Assembly (NCBI GenBank): GCA_965230375.1
Contig: CBDDKU010000002.1
Span: forward strand, 62,001-126,000
DNA from: CBDDKU01 sp965230375
Lineage (GTDB): Bacteria > Bacteroidota > Bacteroidia > Flavobacteriales_D > Cryomorphaceae
DNA length: 64,000 nucleotides
Reading direction: 5' to 3'
The position numbers were made by a program, and so were the translations under genes. Every line of letters begins with the position of its first letter. Within the stretch, counting starts at the first letter, position 1. Positions 37,154-46,290 of this stretch are shown one piece after another. The notes beneath the pieces were generated by a model. The model made no database searches, was not told where the DNA came from, and was given only the letters and a program-made list of their open reading frames with translations.

Positions 37154-39049
37154 ATGGATAGAAATTCCGTTATCGGACTCGTACTAATTGGCTTACTTCT
37201 CGCCGCTTATACAATTTACCAAAGACCGAGTGAAGCTGAACTAGCAGCGCAAAAAAGAGCTCAGGATAGCATCGCTGCCCTTCAAATGGAAGAAGCAAAG
37301 GCTGAGTCAGATGCTAAAAACATCGAAACTCAAATTGGCAACGAAACTGAAATGAGTCTCATTTCTGACTCTACGATGAATGACAGCATCGTTGTAGCCG
37401 AAGAAAACCAAAGATTGAAAGCGCGATACGGAGCACTAGCTAGCAGCGCAGAGCAAGATGGTGAGATCATCGAAATAGAAACAGATCTACTCCGCCTGAA
37501 ATTCAACACCAAGGGTGGTATTATTTCATCGGCAGAGCTCAAGAACTTCAGCACTTATGATAGCCTTCCATTGATTCTTTTCGATGAGAAGTCTTCGTCA
37601 ATGGGGTATGAATTCACCTATCCATCTTACGGTCAGTTCAATACTGCGGATTTTAATTTCACAACGAATGCGACATCTCAGAAAGTAAGTGGGGATCAGG
37701 ACTTAATCGTGGAGTTTCGCTTAGAGATGGATGGTGGTCGCTATATGACCAACACTTATGTGGTGAAAGGAAATGCTTACGACGTTGGGTTTGAAACGCG
37801 TTTCAACGACTTGGGCGGACTCGTAACGAGCCCCAACCTGAAATGGGAAATGAGCGGGTACCCGAACGAAAAAGGAATCAAAGCCGAGCGAAATAAGTCA
37901 ACGATTTTTTACAAGGAAGTTGACCAGGGACGTGACTATTTGAGTGAAGCTACTGATGACGAAGAAGAGCTCGACGATGAAGAGACCCAATGGATCGCAT
38001 TTAAGCAGAATTTCTTTTCGGCTATTCTCATCGCCGACAATCCTTTGGAAAAAGGCGTTAAGCTCAAGTCATACCCTTACGAAGAAGAGGAAGTTGACTC
38101 GCTAACGCAGTACTATTCTGCTGTTATTCCGATCGAAAGTGCTGGAACGGGAACTGTTCTGAAAGGCTCGCTCTTTATGGGGCCAAACGATTACAAAATC
38201 TTGAAGCCGTATGGGATGGAGCTCGACCGAGTGATCAATCTCGGTTGGGGAATCTTTGGATGGGTAAACAAATTTATCGTAATCAAGATTTTCGATTTTC
38301 TCGAAGGGACGGGAATGTCTTACGGGATTATCATCTTGATTTTGACCTTGTTTATCAAGCTTATTCTATCTCCACTCACCTTCAAAAACTTCCTGAGTAG
38401 TGCTAAAATGCGCGTGCTCAAGCCAGAAGTAGATGAAATCAATGAGAAGTACAAGGACGGAGATGCTGCCAAAAAGCAACAGGCCACCATGGAGCTCTAC
38501 CGCAAAACGGGAGTAAATCCATTTGCCGGGTGTATCCCGATGCTTTTCCAGCTGCCGATTCTCTACGCCATGTTCCAGTTCTTCCCGTCGAGCATCCAGC
38601 TCAGACACGAGAGCTTTCTGTGGGCAGACGACCTTTCGGCTTACGACAGCATTATGTCGCTTCCATTTAACATTCCGTTTTACGGCGACCACGTCAGTCT
38701 GTTTACGCTATTGATGTGTATTAGTACTTTCTTCTACACCATGCTCAACAGCAGCAATATGCCGACTCAGTCGCAGCCGGGAATGCCAAACATGAAGGTA
38801 ATTACCTACATCTTCCCGTTTATGATGTTGTTCTTCTTCAACAGTTTTGCTTCAGGGTTGAGCTACTACTATTTGCTTGCAAACTTGATGTCTATCATCC
38901 AAATGATCGTGATCAAGCGATTCTTTATCGACGAGGACAAGATCAAAATGCAGATCGCTGAAAACAAGAAGAAAAAGGCCAAACAAGGAAAGTCAAAATT
39001 CCAAAAGAAATTGGAAGATATGGCCAAACAAAGAGGAATGAATACCTGA
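37154..39049 (+). CDS. yidC: Membrane protein insertase YidC
   Basis: Inner-membrane insertase for proteins coming from the Sec translocon or directly from ribosomes. The 631 residues have an N-terminal membrane anchor (SVIGLVLIGLLLAAYTIY), a large periplasmic beta-domain with an acidic patch (ATDDEEELDDEETQ), and the conserved C-terminal core of membrane segments, including GMSYGIIILILTLFIKLIL with the hydrophilic-groove region and MLFQLPILYAMFQFFP. The basic tail (KKKKAKQGKSKFQKK) is typical of the ribosome-binding end. It overlaps the following lipoprotein gene by one base. Confidence 0.96.
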   Translation: MDRNSVIGLVLIGLLLAAYTIYQRPSEAELAAQKRAQDSIAALQMEEAKAESDAKNIETQIGNETEMSLISDSTMNDSIVVAEENQRLKARYGALASSAEQDGEIIEIETDLLRLKFNTKGGIISSAELKNFSTYDSLPLILFDEKSSSMGYEFTYPSYGQFNTADFNFTTNATSQKVSGDQDLIVEFRLEMDGGRYMTNTYVVKGNAYDVGFETRFNDLGGLVTSPNLKWEMSGYPNEKGIKAERNKSTIFYKEVDQGRDYLSEATDDEEELDDEETQWIAFKQNFFSAILIADNPLEKGVKLKSYPYEEEEVDSLTQYYSAVIPIESAGTGTVLKGSLFMGPNDYKILKPYGMELDRVINLGWGIFGWVNKFIVIKIFDFLEGTGMSYGIIILILTLFIKLILSPLTFKNFLSSAKMRVLKPEVDEINEKYKDGDAAKKQQATMELYRKTGVNPFAGCIPMLFQLPILYAMFQFFPSSIQLRHESFLWADDLSAYDSIMSLPFNIPFYGDHVSLFTLLMCISTFFYTMLNSSNMPTQSQPGMPNMKVITYIFPFMMLFFFNSFASGLSYYYLLANLMSIIQMIVIKRFFIDEDKIKMQIAENKKKKAKQGKSKFQKKLEDMAKQRGMNT

Positions 39050-39582
39050 TGAGAAACCTGGTTTTTGTTTTATTCACAACACTTACTCTTGCTGCCTGTA
39101 ATGGGCCGAAGGAAACAAGCGCTACCGCTGAAACGATGGCTGCAGCTGCTCAACCGGATACCGTAGTCATGGTGGTCGAAAAGGAAGTAGCGCCAAAGGA
39201 CACCTTGGTTATTTCTTACGAGCGCACACCTTGTTTTGGGCGTTGTCCCGTTTTTAAAGTGAAAGTGTACGAAAGCGGCTTTGCCACTTACGAGGGAATC
39301 AATTTTGCTGAAAAGCTTGGTCTCTACAGCGGCCGATTTACCAAAGAAGAAATTGACGCGATTTACCAATCAGCGGTTGAGATCCACTACTTCGATTTGG
39401 AATCGGTATACAACGACCCGCTAATCTCGGATCTTCCATCCACTAAGTCGAAAATCAACTGGGCAGGAAAGTCCCACAAGATCGATGCCCGCTTCAACAT
39501 ACCAGCTGAAGTAAAGGCCTTTCACAAAAATCTCGAAGTGACCCTGCTCGAACACGAGTGGCAGCCGTTTGATGAGCGGTGA
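39049..39582 (+). CDS. DUF6438 lipoprotein
   Basis: A 177-residue lipoprotein with lipobox LAAC at the end of a short signal peptide, a low-complexity Ala/Thr linker, and a DUF6438 domain beginning ISYERTPCFGRCPVFKVKVYESG, whose two cysteines may form a disulphide. It is expected to be anchored in the outer or inner membrane, facing the periplasm. The function of DUF6438 is not known. The ATG shares its A with the yidC stop, implying translational coupling, though that could be chance proximity. Confidence 0.83.
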   Translation: MRNLVFVLFTTLTLAACNGPKETSATAETMAAAAQPDTVVMVVEKEVAPKDTLVISYERTPCFGRCPVFKVKVYESGFATYEGINFAEKLGLYSGRFTKEEIDAIYQSAVEIHYFDLESVYNDPLISDLPSTKSKINWAGKSHKIDARFNIPAEVKAFHKNLEVTLLEHEWQPFDER

Positions 39583-39919
39583 TGATTTGTTGGCTGTGTT
39601 GGTCGTTTGCCATGGCGTGGGGCAAATGAGATGATTTTGACCACAGATGACGTCTTTCTCGATACGCACCGAGAAAATTCGGTGCACCCTGACGTTTGCA
39701 GTCTGGGCTTTTGCTCGAAATGACTCAATTTTGGATGACTATTGAAATTTATCAGAACAACCTAACTATGTAATTGGTTCACATTTAAAGTGGCTATCCG
39801 CAAGCTACTCCGCATTCTGGGCATTCCGAATTCCGCACTCCCATTCGCAACTCAAGAGCGCTGTCAGCAAAGAATCACACCACAACAAATCCCTCTATTC
39901 CGCCCAAGTACAGAAACGC
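39583..39919. other. Intergenic stretch without a supported gene
   Basis: This is the convergent gap between the DUF6438 and DUF456 genes. The small plus-strand ORF at 39790 overlaps the DUF456 gene antisense and resembles no family. The only structure seen is a pair of competing hairpins around 39656-39685 (GCACCGA with TCGGTGC, and TTCTCG with CGAGAA). No T run follows, so it is not a standard terminator. Confidence 0.4.
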
Positions 39920-40411
39920 CTACAAAAAAACGTCTTCCACAAAAAACCAAATGGCAAAACCGCCATAGACAAGCTTCAACCCCGTTCCTAGAAGAAACCC
40001 AAGAAACGAACCCAAAGCACTTTTGAATGCGCCTTTGGTGTTTTCTCTATTCACCATAAGTTCGCCAATAAACGCACCGAGAAATGGGCCGAGAATGATT
40101 CCAAGCGGCCCGAAGAATAGCCCGACAACAAGACCGATGGTGGAGCCGCGAATTCCGGCTTTGGTGCCACCAAACTTCTTGGTTCCCCAAATAGGGATCA
40201 TAACATCCAAAACCGTGATGAGCACCATAAGGATAGCCATGACGATGATCACATTCCACGACATTTCTGAATAGGAAGTAAACTTCAAAATAAGAAGTCC
40301 ACCCCATGCGATAGGGGGCCCCGGAATGACAGGGAATACGGAACCCAGCACTCCAGTTAAAATCAAAATGCCACTGAGTATGGCTAAAAACACATCTAAT
40401 GCGACGTCCAT
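39920..40411 (-). CDS. DUF456 family membrane protein
   Basis: A 163-residue integral membrane protein with several glycine-rich hydrophobic segments and the family hallmark GSVFPVIPGPPIAWGGLLIL near the N-terminus, followed by the Gly-rich GLFFGPLGIILGPFLGAFIGEL repeat (shown in part in many DUF456 members). Function unknown; small-molecule transport or membrane organisation are guesses. I prefer ATG 40411 because the family N-terminus begins there; ATG 40438 adds nine polar residues and is possible. Confidence 0.85.
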   Translation of the reverse strand: MDVALDVFLAILSGILILTGVLGSVFPVIPGPPIAWGGLLILKFTSYSEMSWNVIIVMAILMVLITVLDVMIPIWGTKKFGGTKAGIRGSTIGLVVGLFFGPLGIILGPFLGAFIGELMVNRENTKGAFKSALGSFLGFLLGTGLKLVYGGFAIWFFVEDVFL

Positions 40412-40531
40412 AACTTTGGTTTGTTTGCACGTAAACATAGAGTTTTACCCTGAGCCCGACAATGCCGCTCATCATTTGCTTTTTCGTTAATGAAAAAATG
40501 CCGATTTTTGCGGCTTATCTAGATTAAACCA

Positions 40532-41878
40532 ATGAGCATTTCTGCCATTTCGCCGATTGATGGTCGGTACGCTTCCAAAACGGAAGCCCTTGTCCCCTAC
40601 TTCTCAGAATACGCCTTGATCAAGTACCGCGTATTTGTTGAAATCGAATATGTATTAGCTCTTGCCGAAGGTCCTTTGACCCAACTCTCTGGCCTACTGG
40701 AAAAGAAAGCTGAGCTGAAAAAAGTAGTCGAAGACTTCTCGCTCGAAGACGCTGAAAAGATCAAGGGGTTTGAAGCCGTGACCAACCACGATGTAAAGGC
40801 CGTGGAGTATTTCGTCAAAGAAAAACTCGAGGCGCTTGGTTTGAAGGAATACGAAGAGTTCATTCACTTCGGCCTGACATCACAGGATATAAACAACACA
40901 GCGGTGCCCGTTTCAATCAAAGATTGTTTCGATCAGGTTTACCTTCCTGAGTTAGAATCTGTAGTCGGTCTTATTGAGAATCTGGCTAAGGAGTGGAAGG
41001 AAATTCCCATGCTCGCCAAAACGCATGGACAGCCAGCGTCACCGACCCGATTGGGTAAAGAGATGTGGGTATTTGCAGAGCGTCTTCGCACACAAATCGC
41101 GAGTTTGACCAATATTCCTATTTCGGGGAAATTTGGTGGAGCCACAGGAAACTTTAACGCTCACCACGTAGCCTACCCGGGTATCGACTGGGTGGATTTT
41201 GGAAATAGGTTTTTGGCTGAAAAGCTCGGCATCAAACGCCAGCAAACCACCACGCAGATTGAACACTACGACGAGCTAGCTGCACGCCTCGATGCCATGA
41301 AGAGAATCAACGTGATCTTCATCGATTTCTGCCGCGATATTTGGACTTACGTCTCCATGAATTACTTCAAGCAAAAGATTAAAGCTGGAGAAGTAGGCTC
41401 GTCGGCAATGCCACACAAGGTAAACCCGATTGACTTTGAAAATGCCGAAGGAAATCTGGGAATGGCCAATAGCATTCTCGAGCACCTTGCCGCCAAGCTG
41501 CCTATTTCGCGCCTTCAACGCGATTTGACTGATAGCACCGTGCTGAGAAATATGGGGCTCCCATTCGGATATCAATTGATTGCTTTGAAATCAATAGCGA
41601 AAGGAATCGGAAAACTGCTCCTGCACGAAGAAGCCCTGAGAGCCGATTTGGAAGACAACTGGAGCGTTGTAGCCGAAGCCATACAAACCATACTGCGTAG
41701 AGAAGGGTACCCCAAGCCATACGAAGCATTGAGAGATTTGACCAGAACCAATGATGTGATAAATCAGGAAAGTCTCCATAACTTTATCGATGGACTCAAG
41801 GTTAGTGATGAAGTGAAGAAAGAGATCAAGGCAATTACCCCTTTTAACTACGTCGGAATTCAATTGGTGAATAGATGA
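40532..41878 (+). CDS. purB: Adenylosuccinate lyase
   Basis: Cytoplasmic enzyme of purine synthesis. It releases fumarate from SAICAR and from adenylosuccinate. The 448 residues contain ISPIDGRYASKT at the N-terminus, KTHGQPASPTRLGKEM with the catalytic His, and the fumarase/aspartase signature SSAMPHKVNPIDFENAEGN with the mobile Ser loop. Its TGA overlaps the ATG of the following ABC exporter gene (ATGA), so the two are cotranscribed. Confidence 0.96.
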   Translation: MSISAISPIDGRYASKTEALVPYFSEYALIKYRVFVEIEYVLALAEGPLTQLSGLLEKKAELKKVVEDFSLEDAEKIKGFEAVTNHDVKAVEYFVKEKLEALGLKEYEEFIHFGLTSQDINNTAVPVSIKDCFDQVYLPELESVVGLIENLAKEWKEIPMLAKTHGQPASPTRLGKEMWVFAERLRTQIASLTNIPISGKFGGATGNFNAHHVAYPGIDWVDFGNRFLAEKLGIKRQQTTTQIEHYDELAARLDAMKRINVIFIDFCRDIWTYVSMNYFKQKIKAGEVGSSAMPHKVNPIDFENAEGNLGMANSILEHLAAKLPISRLQRDLTDSTVLRNMGLPFGYQLIALKSIAKGIGKLLLHEEALRADLEDNWSVVAEAIQTILRREGYPKPYEALRDLTRTNDVINQESLHNFIDGLKVSDEVKKEIKAITPFNYVGIQLVNR

Positions 41879-43704
41879 AAGGATTTTGGCAAATAGTCAA
41901 GCTCCTAAAGAACTATAAAGGATACGTAGCTGGAAACGTTTTTTTTAATGTTCAGTCCACGCTGTTTTCTCTAGTTTCACTGGGAATCGTGGCGCCATTT
42001 CTGACGATTCTTTTCAACTTCAACAATATCCAGCTTCCCGAAAAAGCGCCTGAATTCGGTTACACAACTGAAGAGTTTCTGAGTTACATCAAGTATCAAT
42101 CGGAGGCATTTATCGTAAACAATGGTGCGCGGGAGTCCTTGATATACTTCTGCTTGCTGATTGTTATCGTATTTTTCCTGAAAAACGTCACCCGCTACAT
42201 GACGCTGTACTTTATCACGCCTATTCGAATTGGGGTGATAAGGGATATCCGCGAAGCCATGCACGACAAAGTGCTGAGCCTGCATTTGGGTTATTACAGT
42301 GAAGAGCGAAAGGGAGATATCATCTCCCGTGTTTCGAGCGATGTAAACGAAGTGGAAATCTCGATCATTTCTTCGCTCGAAATGGTTTTCCGCGACCCTA
42401 TTTTGATTTTGACTTACCTGGGTTCGATGATTTTCATGAGTTGGAAATTGTCGCTTTTTGTACTCGTTCTTTTGCCTATCAGTGGATTTCTGATCTCGAT
42501 CATTGGGAAGAGTCTGAAGGGCGCTTCTCGCCGTGGACAATCGAAGCTGGGTGAAGTGCTATCTGTTTTTGAAGAGTCGCTATCGGGTTTGCGCATTATC
42601 CAAGCTTTCAATGCTCAAAAAGCGACACACGATCGATTTACGGAGACTAACAACGCCTTCTACCGTTTGATGGTGAAGCTCTATCGCAAGCACTATCTCG
42701 GTAGTCCGTTGACGGAAGTGTTAAGCTCCATCACGCTCGCCATTCTTATTTTCTTCGGTGGTCAGCTCGTTTTGAGTGAAGACAACGCCGGATTTACAGG
42801 TGAATTTTTCATCACCTTTCTTCTGATCTTTTCTCAGCTTATCACTCCGGCAAAATCATTCAGCCAGGCCTATTTCAAGATCCAAAAAGGACTGGCATCA
42901 GTAGAGCGCATCAACGATATACTCGATGCCGAGCCAGAAATAACTAGCCCGAAGAACCCAAAATCGCTCTCTGGATTATCGAATTCAATCATGATCGAAG
43001 ATGTTCGATTTAAGTATGGTCAAGCCGAAGTGTTGAAAGGAGTAAATCTGGAAATTAGAAAAGGGCAGAAAGTAGCTTTAGTCGGTCCTTCAGGGGGTGG
43101 AAAAAGTACGCTAGCCAATCTGGTGCCGAGATTTTACGAAGTGAGCGATGGTCAAATTTGTATCGACGGAACCAATATCAAAGACGTGGATCTGCACGAG
43201 TTGAGAAGCATGTTTGGAGTGGTTTCTCAAGAGTCGATCTTGTTTAACGACACGATACGCAACAACATCCGGATGTCGAAACCCGAGGCTACGGACGAGG
43301 AGATCGAACAAGCCGCTAAGATTGCCAACGCGCATGACTTTATCAGCGAGTTTGAAGATGGCTACGAAACCAACGTAGGTGATGGCGGAGGAAAGCTCAG
43401 CGGTGGTCAAAAGCAGCGTATCAGCATCGCCAGAGCGGTCTTGAAAAACCCGCCTGTTTTGATTCTGGATGAAGCCACTTCGGCCCTAGACACCGAGTCA
43501 GAGCGATTGGTTCAAACGGCTATCAACCGATTGATGGACAACCGGACTTCACTCGTCATTGCCCACAGGCTTTCTACGATTCAGCACGTCGATAAAATTG
43601 TGGTGATCGAAAATGGAGAGATAGTTGAGTCGGGCACCCATGAAGAGCTTCTTACTCAAGGCGGCACGTACAAGAAGCTCTCCGACCTGCAGTCTTTCGC
43701 TTAG
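41875..43704 (+). CDS. MsbA-like ABC exporter (fused permease and ATPase)
   Basis: A 609-residue half-transporter with six predicted membrane helices followed by a nucleotide-binding domain. Visible motifs: Walker A GPSGGGKST, Q-loop in MFGVVSQESILFND, signature LSGGQKQRISIARAV, Walker B VLILDEATSALD and the switch His in VIAHRLSTI. It would work as a homodimer in the inner membrane, exporting lipid A, another lipid or a hydrophobic drug. MsbA cannot be told from a general multidrug exporter by sequence alone. It is translationally coupled to purB. Confidence 0.92.
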   Translation: MKGFWQIVKLLKNYKGYVAGNVFFNVQSTLFSLVSLGIVAPFLTILFNFNNIQLPEKAPEFGYTTEEFLSYIKYQSEAFIVNNGARESLIYFCLLIVIVFFLKNVTRYMTLYFITPIRIGVIRDIREAMHDKVLSLHLGYYSEERKGDIISRVSSDVNEVEISIISSLEMVFRDPILILTYLGSMIFMSWKLSLFVLVLLPISGFLISIIGKSLKGASRRGQSKLGEVLSVFEESLSGLRIIQAFNAQKATHDRFTETNNAFYRLMVKLYRKHYLGSPLTEVLSSITLAILIFFGGQLVLSEDNAGFTGEFFITFLLIFSQLITPAKSFSQAYFKIQKGLASVERINDILDAEPEITSPKNPKSLSGLSNSIMIEDVRFKYGQAEVLKGVNLEIRKGQKVALVGPSGGGKSTLANLVPRFYEVSDGQICIDGTNIKDVDLHELRSMFGVVSQESILFNDTIRNNIRMSKPEATDEEIEQAAKIANAHDFISEFEDGYETNVGDGGGKLSGGQKQRISIARAVLKNPPVLILDEATSALDTESERLVQTAINRLMDNRTSLVIAHRLSTIQHVDKIVVIENGEIVESGTHEELLTQGGTYKKLSDLQSFA

Positions 43705-43708
43705 GGAA

Positions 43709-44137
43709 TCACGAAGCTTCCGAAGTAATTTTTGACTCCTTGGCCTTTGGGTCGTACTTCACGAAAATGTGAATCCAAATTGATCGTGAAACCCGGTACA
43801 ACAGTGGAAGAAGTATCAGTAAAAGACTAATCCCAAGAACGATGAAAAGCACCGGATCATCGTCGAAAGAGAACGAAAAAAGTCCGATAGCATCAAAGAC
43901 CGTTAAGGCTACGAAAAGTGATATCCACAAGGCAACGGTTACGCCATAGCTCACATAGGCCGCTCCGTAATAAAACCCTGGTTCTCGGTCAAAATCTTCC
44001 CCACATACAGCACAGGAATGGTTCATTTCGGCCATCCCCTTTTTATAAGATGACTTCGTCTTAAACAAACGACCTTCATGACACTTCGGACATCGAAGGC
44101 GAAGGATAGAAACGATAGCACTGTTCTTTAGGCCCAT
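43709..44137 (-). CDS. DUF983 family membrane protein
   Basis: A 142-residue protein with a zinc-ribbon-like N-terminus (CPKCHEGRLF and, about 40 residues later, CAVCGEDF), the family motif EPGFYYGAAYVSYG, and two hydrophobic segments in the C-terminal half. DUF983 proteins are small membrane proteins of unknown role. ATG 44137 is chosen because the upstream TTG 44158 falls in a TAACTTTG -7 box. It is convergent with the ABC exporter, 4 nt apart. Confidence 0.87.
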   Translation of the reverse strand: MGLKNSAIVSILRLRCPKCHEGRLFKTKSSYKKGMAEMNHSCAVCGEDFDREPGFYYGAAYVSYGVTVALWISLFVALTVFDAIGLFSFSFDDDPVLFIVLGISLLLILLPLLYRVSRSIWIHIFVKYDPKAKESKITSEAS

Positions 44138-44155
44138 TGTTAAATCTTGATGATG

Positions 44156-44163
44156 CAAAGTTA
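44156..44163 (-). promoter_or_regulatory. Possible -7 element of the DUF983 gene
   Basis: The minus strand reads TAACTTTG, an exact TANNTTTG match 18 nt before ATG 44137. No TTG partner is seen at the usual spacing. Confidence 0.42.
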
Positions 44164-44242
44164 ATCCACTGTGAATTAAACTGCCCTAAATCAGTAAAAA
44201 ATAGCGTGGAAAACTTTGTTGAAATCGATAAGCCCCACCCCA

Positions 44243-44272
44243 TTGGGAAAGAGGGAATACCCGTTAACTTCG
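44243..44272 (+). promoter_or_regulatory. Possible promoter of the 182-residue unknown gene
   Basis: TTG at 44243-44245, a 19-nt spacer and TAACTTCG at 44265-44272 (one mismatch to TANNTTTG) lie 31 nt before ATG 44304. Confidence 0.42.
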
Positions 44273-44303
44273 TTTATTAAATTATTATTATCCAAGGGAT
44301 ATT

Positions 44304-44852
44304 ATGCTGACACTGTTCGGAAAGAAGAAACTTACCGAAGAAAAGGTTGCCAATATTTTCGTCAATGGAATCCAAGAAATCATTGACCAAGGCTTTGACG
44401 ACGTTGTTGGCCTCATACAAGACTCACCTGAATTCTTGTCCCCTCCAACCATAGACTCGTCAGAAATTGGACCTTTTGCATTGATTGTTATCTCTGGAAA
44501 TATCCAAGAGATACCTAAATATTTTAATGCAGGGCAGGATAAGCGCATCACTGAGCTCATCTTAAGCAAGTTGGCAGATCTCTACGAGATGGATAAGATG
44601 GAACTTGCCAAACGCGTGAGCGAGACGCGGAAGCTCATGTCTCGAAAAAATCACCGAAGCAAGAGTGTTGTCAATGCTATGTCGATGGCGCTATTCTGCA
44701 GATATCAGCTGAACAACTATCAGGAAGATTACTTCAAAAGTGTTCACGCTCCAAACCCCATTTTGAATCAAAGGCTAAAGGATGCCCTTGAAAATTTTAT
44801 GTGGGATTGGAAACTAATCACCGATAAGTACAAGGTCGTTCCGCGACTGTAA
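44304..44852 (+). CDS. Cytoplasmic protein of unknown function
   Basis: A 182-residue protein without signal peptide or membrane segments, starting MLTLFGKKKLTEEKVANIF. It looks mainly helical; the middle carries a run of basic residues (MSRKNHRSKS) and the end is rich in Trp and Lys. I do not recognise the family or any catalytic motif. It sits between divergent DUF983 and convergent lhgO, so it forms its own unit, with a plausible promoter 31 nt upstream. The sequence looks like a real gene because coding character is even throughout and the neighbours are spaced tightly around it. Confidence 0.75.
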   Translation: MLTLFGKKKLTEEKVANIFVNGIQEIIDQGFDDVVGLIQDSPEFLSPPTIDSSEIGPFALIVISGNIQEIPKYFNAGQDKRITELILSKLADLYEMDKMELAKRVSETRKLMSRKNHRSKSVVNAMSMALFCRYQLNNYQEDYFKSVHAPNPILNQRLKDALENFMWDWKLITDKYKVVPRL

Positions 44853-44853
44853 C

Positions 44854-46074
44854 TTAAATTTCAAATTGCTTTTCAACCATTTCACAGATTTGGCCGCCAA
44901 TGGCCAGTGATGCTGTAGCTGCAGGTGAAGGGGCGTTCAATACGTGTATGCTGTTGTCTTTGTACTCGATTCGAAAATCGTCTCGTGTATCGCCATCTTG
45001 GCTGAGCAGCATAGCGCGAACTCCCGACCGACCGGGTCTCAAATCGTCCATCTCAAGAGAAGGCACCAGACGTTGAAGGGTTTTGAGAAAGAGCTTTTTT
45101 GAGAAGGCACGTCGGTATTCATTGATCCCAAAGCGCACGTTTTGAAAAAACAGCTTCCATGTTCCGTTGTAGGTCAAGGCATCAACTGTATCGCGAATGC
45201 TGAAATCGGTCTTGCCATAACCCTCACGTTTAAAGGTGAACACAGCATTTGGACCACATTCTATTTCACCATCAGTCATCCGTGTAAAGTGCACCCCCAG
45301 GAAAGGAAAAGCTGGATTTGGCACAGGGTAAATCAAGTGCTTAATCTTATGTTTACCACGATCAGTTAGTTCGTAGTAATCACCTCTAAACCCGACCACT
45401 TTTTCCTTGAGTTGAACCCCGTCTTTTCGGGCCATTCTATCGGCCTGAAGTCCAGCACAAAATACTTGATACTTCGCAGTGAAGTTTCCTTTTGGTGTAA
45501 CGAGAGTGCTGTGTCCATCGCTTTTGCGGATCTCTTTTACTTCAGCTCCAAGTACTACTCTACTCTTCGGATTAACCAAAAGCGCGAGCTCTACCATTTT
45601 AGCCGTAGCCGCTCTATAATCGATAATCCCAGTGACTGGAACATAAATTCCTTTGATCCCCTCACAAAAAGGTTCGCGTTCTTTGATTTCTTCGCGGTCG
45701 ATCATCCGAATTCCTTCGATTCCGTTTTCCTGAGCCGTTTGATAAACCTTTTCTAATTGCGGTAATTCTGACTCATCAGCGGCCACCACGATCTTCCCAC
45801 AAACTTCATGTGGCACATTGTGCTCTTTGGCAAAAGCTACCAGCTCCTTGCGACCCTTAACGCAGTTAATCGCCTTCTGCGATCCAGGTTTGTAGTAGAG
45901 ACCCGCATGGATAACCCCACTGTTGTGACCGGTTTGATGATCTGCCAGCATATCTTCTTTCTCAATCAAGATTATATGCAAAGAAGGGTGCTTAGCTTGA
46001 AGCTTATAGAATGTAGCGGCGCCTACTATTCCACCACCAATGATGGCGATATCAAACTCTGGGGTTTCCGACAT
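44854..46074 (-). CDS. lhgO: L-2-hydroxyglutarate oxidase
   Basis: FAD enzyme of the DAO-like family that oxidises L-2-hydroxyglutarate to 2-oxoglutarate, feeding electrons to the membrane quinone pool. The 406 residues start with the dinucleotide-binding IAIIGGGIVGAATFYKL, then HNSGVIHAGLYYKPGS, the LhgO-type segment, and end with a second FAD-contact region (NAPSPAATASLAIG). I chose ATG 46074; the 35 codons further upstream are open but lack family similarity and contain a -7-like box. It is convergent with the 182-residue gene, one base apart. Confidence 0.9.
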   Translation of the reverse strand: MSETPEFDIAIIGGGIVGAATFYKLQAKHPSLHIILIEKEDMLADHQTGHNSGVIHAGLYYKPGSQKAINCVKGRKELVAFAKEHNVPHEVCGKIVVAADESELPQLEKVYQTAQENGIEGIRMIDREEIKEREPFCEGIKGIYVPVTGIIDYRAATAKMVELALLVNPKSRVVLGAEVKEIRKSDGHSTLVTPKGNFTAKYQVFCAGLQADRMARKDGVQLKEKVVGFRGDYYELTDRGKHKIKHLIYPVPNPAFPFLGVHFTRMTDGEIECGPNAVFTFKREGYGKTDFSIRDTVDALTYNGTWKLFFQNVRFGINEYRRAFSKKLFLKTLQRLVPSLEMDDLRPGRSGVRAMLLSQDGDTRDDFRIEYKDNSIHVLNAPSPAATASLAIGGQICEMVEKQFEI

Positions 46075-46091
46075 GAACTTAAATTTGACTG

Positions 46092-46099
46092 CAAAAATA
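46092..46099 (-). promoter_or_regulatory. Possible -7 element of lhgO
   Basis: The minus strand reads TATTTTTG, an exact TANNTTTG match 18 nt before ATG 46074. It argues for that start, although no TTG lies at the usual spacing. Confidence 0.4.
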
Positions 46100-46251
46100 G
46101 ACGTTTGTACAAAACCTGAGCGCCCGCGACGTACAATCACTGTTTGGGGTTGTTCGAAACTCAATTCCCATAAACGCAACTTCTTGGAAACTCAGAAAAG
46201 GTTAAAAGACCCAGAGTCTCCACTCAAGTGGCGCTATTTTATGGTCTTTTA

Positions 46252-46259
46252 TATCTTTG
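46252..46259 (+). promoter_or_regulatory. Possible -7 element deciding the kinase start
   Basis: TATCTTTG matches TANNTTTG exactly and lies 31 nt before ATG 46291. Because it falls after the upstream ATG 46228, it favours the later start. No convincing TTG partner is present. Confidence 0.45.
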
Positions 46260-46290
46260 GTTCATACCTTTATCTCTCCAAACTGTGAGG

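Noticed and set aside
39790..40026. Plus-strand ORF of 78 codons
   Set aside because: It overlaps the DUF456 gene antisense, is rich in Pro/Gln/Thr without domain character, and has no promoter.
46075..46179. N-terminal extension of LhgO from an upstream ATG at 46179
   Set aside because: The extra 35 residues lack family similarity and cover a -7-like promoter box.
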